Made by a program: the position numbers and the translations under genes. The notes beneath the pieces were generated by a model. The model was not told the DNA's origin, ran no database searches, and saw nothing but the letters and a program-made list of their open reading frames with translations. A DNA stretch of 5,940 nucleotides, taken from assembly GCA_945861255.1 (NCBI GenBank), contig CAMAUG010000250.1, forward strand, positions 1 through 5,940, written 5' to 3'. Source of the stretch: Candidatus Sulfopaludibacter sp. SbA3 (GTDB lineage: Bacteria > Acidobacteriota > Terriglobia > Bryobacterales > Bryobacteraceae). This document shows positions 4,609 through 5,940 of this stretch, piece by piece. Within the stretch, counting starts at the first letter, position 1. Every line of letters begins with the position of its first letter.

Positions 4609-5940
4609 TCAGATATCGGTCAGATGTTCCACTTTCCCGGTGCTATCGCCCAGCGTTTCCGCCTGCACGCCCATCCGCTCCAGCAACGCGAGCCACAGGT
4701 TCGTTTGCGGCGTCTCGGGATAGACCACATGCCGCCCTGGTTTCAGGGCGCCATCGCCGCGGCCCAGCAGCACGCACGGCACGTCCGCATGAATGTGCCG
4801 GTTGGGATCGCTCATGGAACTGCCGTAGACGACCATCGAATGGTCCAGCAGGGTTCCGTCTCCCTCCTTCGCCGCCTTGAGATTCTTGACGAAGTGGGCG
4901 AACTGCTCCATCTGGTGGCATTCGATCTTTTTGACCTTCTCGATCAATTCCTCCCGGTTGCGGTGATGCGTCAACGGGTGGTGCGCGTCGGCGAACCCGA
5001 GCTCGGGGTAGGCTCTGGAGCTGCTCTCCCGGGCATACATCAGCGTCGCCACCCGGGTGATGTCGGCCTGCAACGCCACCAGCAGCAGATCGTTCATGAG
5101 CCTGGCGTGTTCCACGAAACCGGTGGGGACTCCCAGGGGCTTTTCAATTTGGGGCGTTAACTCGTTACCATTTTCCGCTTCCACGCGCACGATCCGTTTC
5201 TCGATATCACGGAGTGAGGTGAGATACTCGTCAACTTTATGGCGATCCGCCGGACCCAGCGTGCCGGCCAGACGCCGGGTTTGATCGTTGATGTAATCAA
5301 GCATGCTCTTCCGGTTCTCGTTAAGCCGCTCTCTTACTTTCGGATCGGGGTCCGTATCCAGGCCTCCGTACAGCCGCTCGAATACCGCGCGCGGATTGGT
5401 TTCCGGAGCGATGGGAGTGGTGGCGTTGCGCCAGTTCAGATTGTTCACATAGGCGCAACCGAAACCGCCGTCGCAGGAACCCACCGAGGGCGCCGCCTCG
5501 CAGCCGAGTTCCAGAGAAGGCAGACGCGTCTTGGACCCGATCGCATTCGCGGCAACCTGATCCACGGAGATGCCCAACTGCACGTCGGCGCCGGTGGTTC
5601 GCTTGGGCGCGACCCCCGTCAGATAAGTAGCGCTGGCGGCGGCGTGATCGCCGGGAGCGATGGTGCCGTTGCGGTGGGCCAACCCGGTCAGCACCAGCAT
5701 GTCTTCGCGGAACGGCTCCAGCGGCTTCAGGATGCGCGTAAACTCATAGTTCTTCCCGACGCCCTTGGGTTTCCAGTCCTCGATAATCATGCCGTTCGGC
5801 ACATACACGAAGACCAGCCGGACCGGCGGCTTCTCCTCGGTAGGGGCCGCGAATGCCGGCACCATGGCGTCCAGCCACGGCAGAGCTACGGTCACCCCTA
5901 CGCCCCGCAAAAACGTTCGTCTGGGAAGTCGCTTGCGGCT
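4609..5940 (-). CDS. DUF1552 family protein, Tat-exported (N-terminus cut by window edge)
   Basis: The frame runs from the window edge to a TGA at 4609-4611, showing 443 residues; only the first few are missing. Visible residues 6-13 (PRRTFLRG) are a twin-arginine signal, followed by a hydrophobic stretch (VGVTVALPWLDAMVPAF) and a possible AFAA cleavage site near 32. DUF1552 hallmarks are VFVYVPNGMIIEDWKP, TGLAHRNG, DHAAASATYLTG, SVDQVAANAIGSKTRLPSLE, a cysteine group (C147, C156, C162), RLAGTLGPADRHKVDEYL and VVYGSSMSDPNRHIHADVPC (about 370-389). The family occurs in Acidobacteria and Planctomycetes, often beside cytochrome-like DUF1592/DUF1588 proteins, and resembles DUF1501 sulfatase-like proteins. 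No reaction is established. An apparent TTG start at 5910 is inside the Tat motif and is not the real start. A partner gene would lie upstream, outside the window. Confidence 0.92.
   Translation of the reverse strand, partial: SRKRLPRRTFLRGVGVTVALPWLDAMVPAFAAPTEEKPPVRLVFVYVPNGMIIEDWKPKGVGKNYEFTRILKPLEPFREDMLVLTGLAHRNGTIAPGDHAAASATYLTGVAPKRTTGADVQLGISVDQVAANAIGSKTRLPSLELGCEAAPSVGSCDGGFGCAYVNNLNWRNATTPIAPETNPRAVFERLYGGLDTDPDPKVRERLNENRKSMLDYINDQTRRLAGTLGPADRHKVDEYLTSLRDIEKRIVRVEAENGNELTPQIEKPLGVPTGFVEHARLMNDLLLVALQADITRVATLMYARESSSRAYPELGFADAHHPLTHHRNREELIEKVKKIECHQMEQFAHFVKNLKAAKEGDGTLLDHSMVVYGSSMSDPNRHIHADVPCVLLGRGDGALKPGRHVVYPETPQTNLWLALLERMGVQAETLGDSTGKVEHLTDI

Noticed and set aside
4590..5284. 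Several plus-strand open frames opposite the DUF1552 gene
   Set aside because: They are antisense shadows; the minus-strand frame matches DUF1552 throughout.
1..5940. CRISPR arrays, tRNA or rRNA genes, transposases, att sites or phage genes
   Set aside because: No regular repeat-spacer pattern, RNA-gene signature or mobile-element protein was seen on either strand.

Overview
This is a GC-rich bacterial chromosomal window with densely packed genes on both strands. The gene content fits an Acidobacteriota-type genome, perhaps near Solibacter/Bryobacter. The main pointer is a Tat-exported DUF1552 protein, a family concentrated in Acidobacteria, Planctomycetes and relatives. A LexA with a TVHKH-type recognition helix, a PilZ protein and many GTG starts are compatible with this. 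The taxonomic call is inference; no rRNA or tRNA gene is present.

Layout from left to right. (1) Positions 1-339, minus strand: a PilZ-domain protein running off the left edge, with a well-formed promoter at 365-393. (2) Positions 452-2622, minus strand: a two-gene unit made of a SpoU/TrmH-family RNA 2'-O-methyltransferase followed by rarA, joined by a 4-base GTGA overlap. (3) Positions 2709-3317, plus strand: a membrane-anchored YdcF/SanA-like DUF218 protein, divergent from the methyltransferase. (4) Positions 3331-3954, minus strand: lexA, the SOS repressor, convergent with the DUF218 gene only 13 bases away. (5) Positions 4090-4507, plus strand: an overlapping hicB-hicA toxin-antitoxin pair, head-to-head with lexA across 135 bases. 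(6) Positions 4609-5940, minus strand: a DUF1552 protein whose first residues lie beyond the right edge.

Functionally this is mostly housekeeping and stress biology. RarA acts at stalled replication forks and LexA governs the DNA-damage response. The methyltransferase modifies rRNA or tRNA, PilZ is probably a c-di-GMP receiver, HicBA is a small RNA-targeting toxin-antitoxin module, and DUF1552 is an exported protein of unknown role. No stretch over 300 bases lacks a gene.

I do not see a convincing undescribed multi-gene system. The most interesting signals are regulatory. A -10 hexamer sits exactly six bases before the lexA ATG and another exactly six bases before the hicB GTG, which suggests leaderless transcripts. 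A 12-bp palindrome lies in the lexA/hicBA intergenic region. A roughly 44-residue low-complexity insertion in the methyltransferase is also unusual.
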